Source: an uncultured Actinomycetes bacterium
Lineage (GTDB): Bacteria; Actinomycetota; Thermoleophilia; Gaiellales; F1-60-MAGs149
Direction: 5' to 3'
Assembly (NCBI GenBank): GCA_903960645.1
Contig: CAJCBN010000488.1
Location: 1-13,372, forward strand
DNA length: 13,372 nucleotides
Below are positions 12,589-13,372 of the stretch, piece by piece. The notes under the pieces are model-generated. The model was not told the DNA's origin and did not search any database. It worked only from the letters and a program-made list of their open reading frames with translations. The translations under genes were made by a program, and so were the position numbers. Each line of letters opens with the position of its first letter. Position 1 is the stretch's first letter.

Positions 12589-13372
12589 GGCGCGGGCGCC
12601 GGGGCCGTAGGCGCAGGGGTTGACGAAGCCACGATCGAAGCGGGCCGGGTCGAGATCGGCCACGTCGATGAAGGGCGTCTGGCCGGTGGCCAGATCGGCC
12701 ATCACGCGGCCGGCGGCCGGGGTGGACTTGAGTCCGTGGCCGGACCAGCCGGCGCAGAGCAGCAGGTTCTCGGTGCCGGGCACAGCGCCGACGAGGGGGT
12801 GCCAGTCGGGGGTCGCGTCGTAGGCGCCGCCCCAGCCGCCGACGAGGGGCGCGTCGGCGAGGGAGGGGAAGCGCTCGGCGAGCGGGCCGCGGATGGCGGC
12901 CTCATAGCCGTCGAGCAGTGGCAGCTGACAGTCGTCGCGCACGTCGATCACCGGAGTGTCGGGCTGGTAGGCGACCACCCAGATGTCGCGGCCCGCGGCA
13001 GAGCGTACGACGACGTTCGAGACGGCGTCGCTGGTGACCGCGGCGGGAGCAATTTGCCCGGGCGCGAGACGCAGCACGGCGACCTGGATCCGCACGAGGC
13101 TGAAGGGCACCTCCCAGATGTCGGTGAGGAGCTCGGGCGACCAGCCGCCCGTCGCCACGATCACCTGACCCGCCTCGATCGTCTCCCCATCAGCCAGACG
13201 GACGCCCGTCGCACGGCTTCCCGTCATCAGCACCTCGGTCACCTGGGCGTGCTGGCGCAGCTCGAGGCCGCGTCCGAGGGCATCCATGAGCCACGAGGCG
13301 ATCATCAGCCGGCTGTCGCAGATGCCGCCGGCCGGCTCGTACGCGGCGGCAGCGACGCCGTCGAGCGACAGC
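12586..13372 (-). CDS. DAO-family FAD-dependent oxidoreductase (5'-truncated by window edge)
   Basis: 261 residues of the C-terminal part. A Met occurs at 13305, but the frame stays open to the window edge and reads YEPAGGICDSRLMIASWLMD, a normal internal segment of the family, so the true start lies outside. The family oxidises amino groups of small substrates (glycine, sarcosine, D-amino acids and similar), passing electrons from FAD to oxygen or another acceptor. Seen here: the TIEAGQVIVATGGWSPELL strand that contacts FAD, the substrate-domain WGGAYDATPDWHPLVG, and the C-terminal FAD-binding block LCAGWSGHGLKSTPAAGRVM. The GxGxxG dinucleotide motif would lie in the missing 110-130 N-terminal residues. 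It most resembles sarcosine oxidase beta-like or glycine/D-amino acid oxidase-like proteins; the substrate cannot be told. It is convergent with relA, and its stop is inside the second palindromic repeat. Confidence 0.88.
   Translation of the reverse strand, partial: LSLDGVAAAAYEPAGGICDSRLMIASWLMDALGRGLELRQHAQVTEVLMTGSRATGVRLADGETIEAGQVIVATGGWSPELLTDIWEVPFSLVRIQVAVLRLAPGQIAPAAVTSDAVSNVVVRSAAGRDIWVVAYQPDTPVIDVRDDCQLPLLDGYEAAIRGPLAERFPSLADAPLVGGWGGAYDATPDWHPLVGAVPGTENLLLCAGWSGHGLKSTPAAGRVMADLATGQTPFIDVADLDPARFDRGFVNPCAYGPGARA

Noticed and set aside
12586..13305. Complete small oxidoreductase starting at the Met at 13305
   Set aside because: The frame remains open to the window edge with family-like sequence, so the gene is truncated by the window rather than short.
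1..13372. CRISPR array, tRNA, rRNA or insertion sequence
   Set aside because: No regularly spaced repeats, cloverleaf-like genes, rRNA blocks, transposase motifs or terminal inverted repeats with target duplications were found by reading both strands.

Overview
This is a very GC-rich, chromosomal-looking bacterial window. The best taxonomic clue is the gene at 755-1501. Its signal segment ending in GGTSYAV, followed by the LPKNSVGSKQLK / AVTQSKL / SVTGAKV pseudo-repeats and a Gly-X-Y stretch, is a protein type I associate with the actinobacterial class Thermoleophilia (Solirubrobacterales and relatives). No rRNA, tRNA, CRISPR array, transposase or phage gene was found.

Layout. 1-522: 3' part of ruvB (Holliday-junction helicase). 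523-754: gene-free stretch with strong hairpins and a promoter. 755-1501: secreted collagen-like protein. 1686-2516 (minus): six-TM voltage-gated cation channel of the BacNav/CavMr type with a TLEGW filter. 2635-7985: a tight operon, queA-tgt-yajC-secDF (overlap of 4 nt, gap of 0, gap of 3 nt), for tRNA queuosine synthesis and the Sec accessory translocase, with SecD and SecF fused in one chain. 8019-10250: recJ. 10333-12522: bifunctional (p)ppGpp synthetase/hydrolase. 12520-12588: a pair of palindromic repeats between convergent genes. 12586 to the window end (minus): 3' part of a DAO-family FAD oxidoreductase.

The backbone ruvB-queA-tgt-yajC-secDF-recJ-relA is an old housekeeping neighbourhood, closely resembling the Firmicutes order. 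Here it is broken between ruvB and queA by the collagen-like gene and the channel gene, and apt, often found next to relA, is absent.

Most notable observations: (i) a channel filter with Gly in the position linked to Ca2+ selectivity in CavMr; (ii) two copies of a palindromic TGACGTTT...CCCGGG element that supply the stop codons of both convergent genes; (iii) a TANNNT -10 hexamer 6-9 nt before the start codon of every plus-strand gene that is not translationally coupled, suggesting leaderless mRNAs. No clearly new multi-gene defence or metabolic system is visible; the window is mostly core genes with a small accessory insertion.
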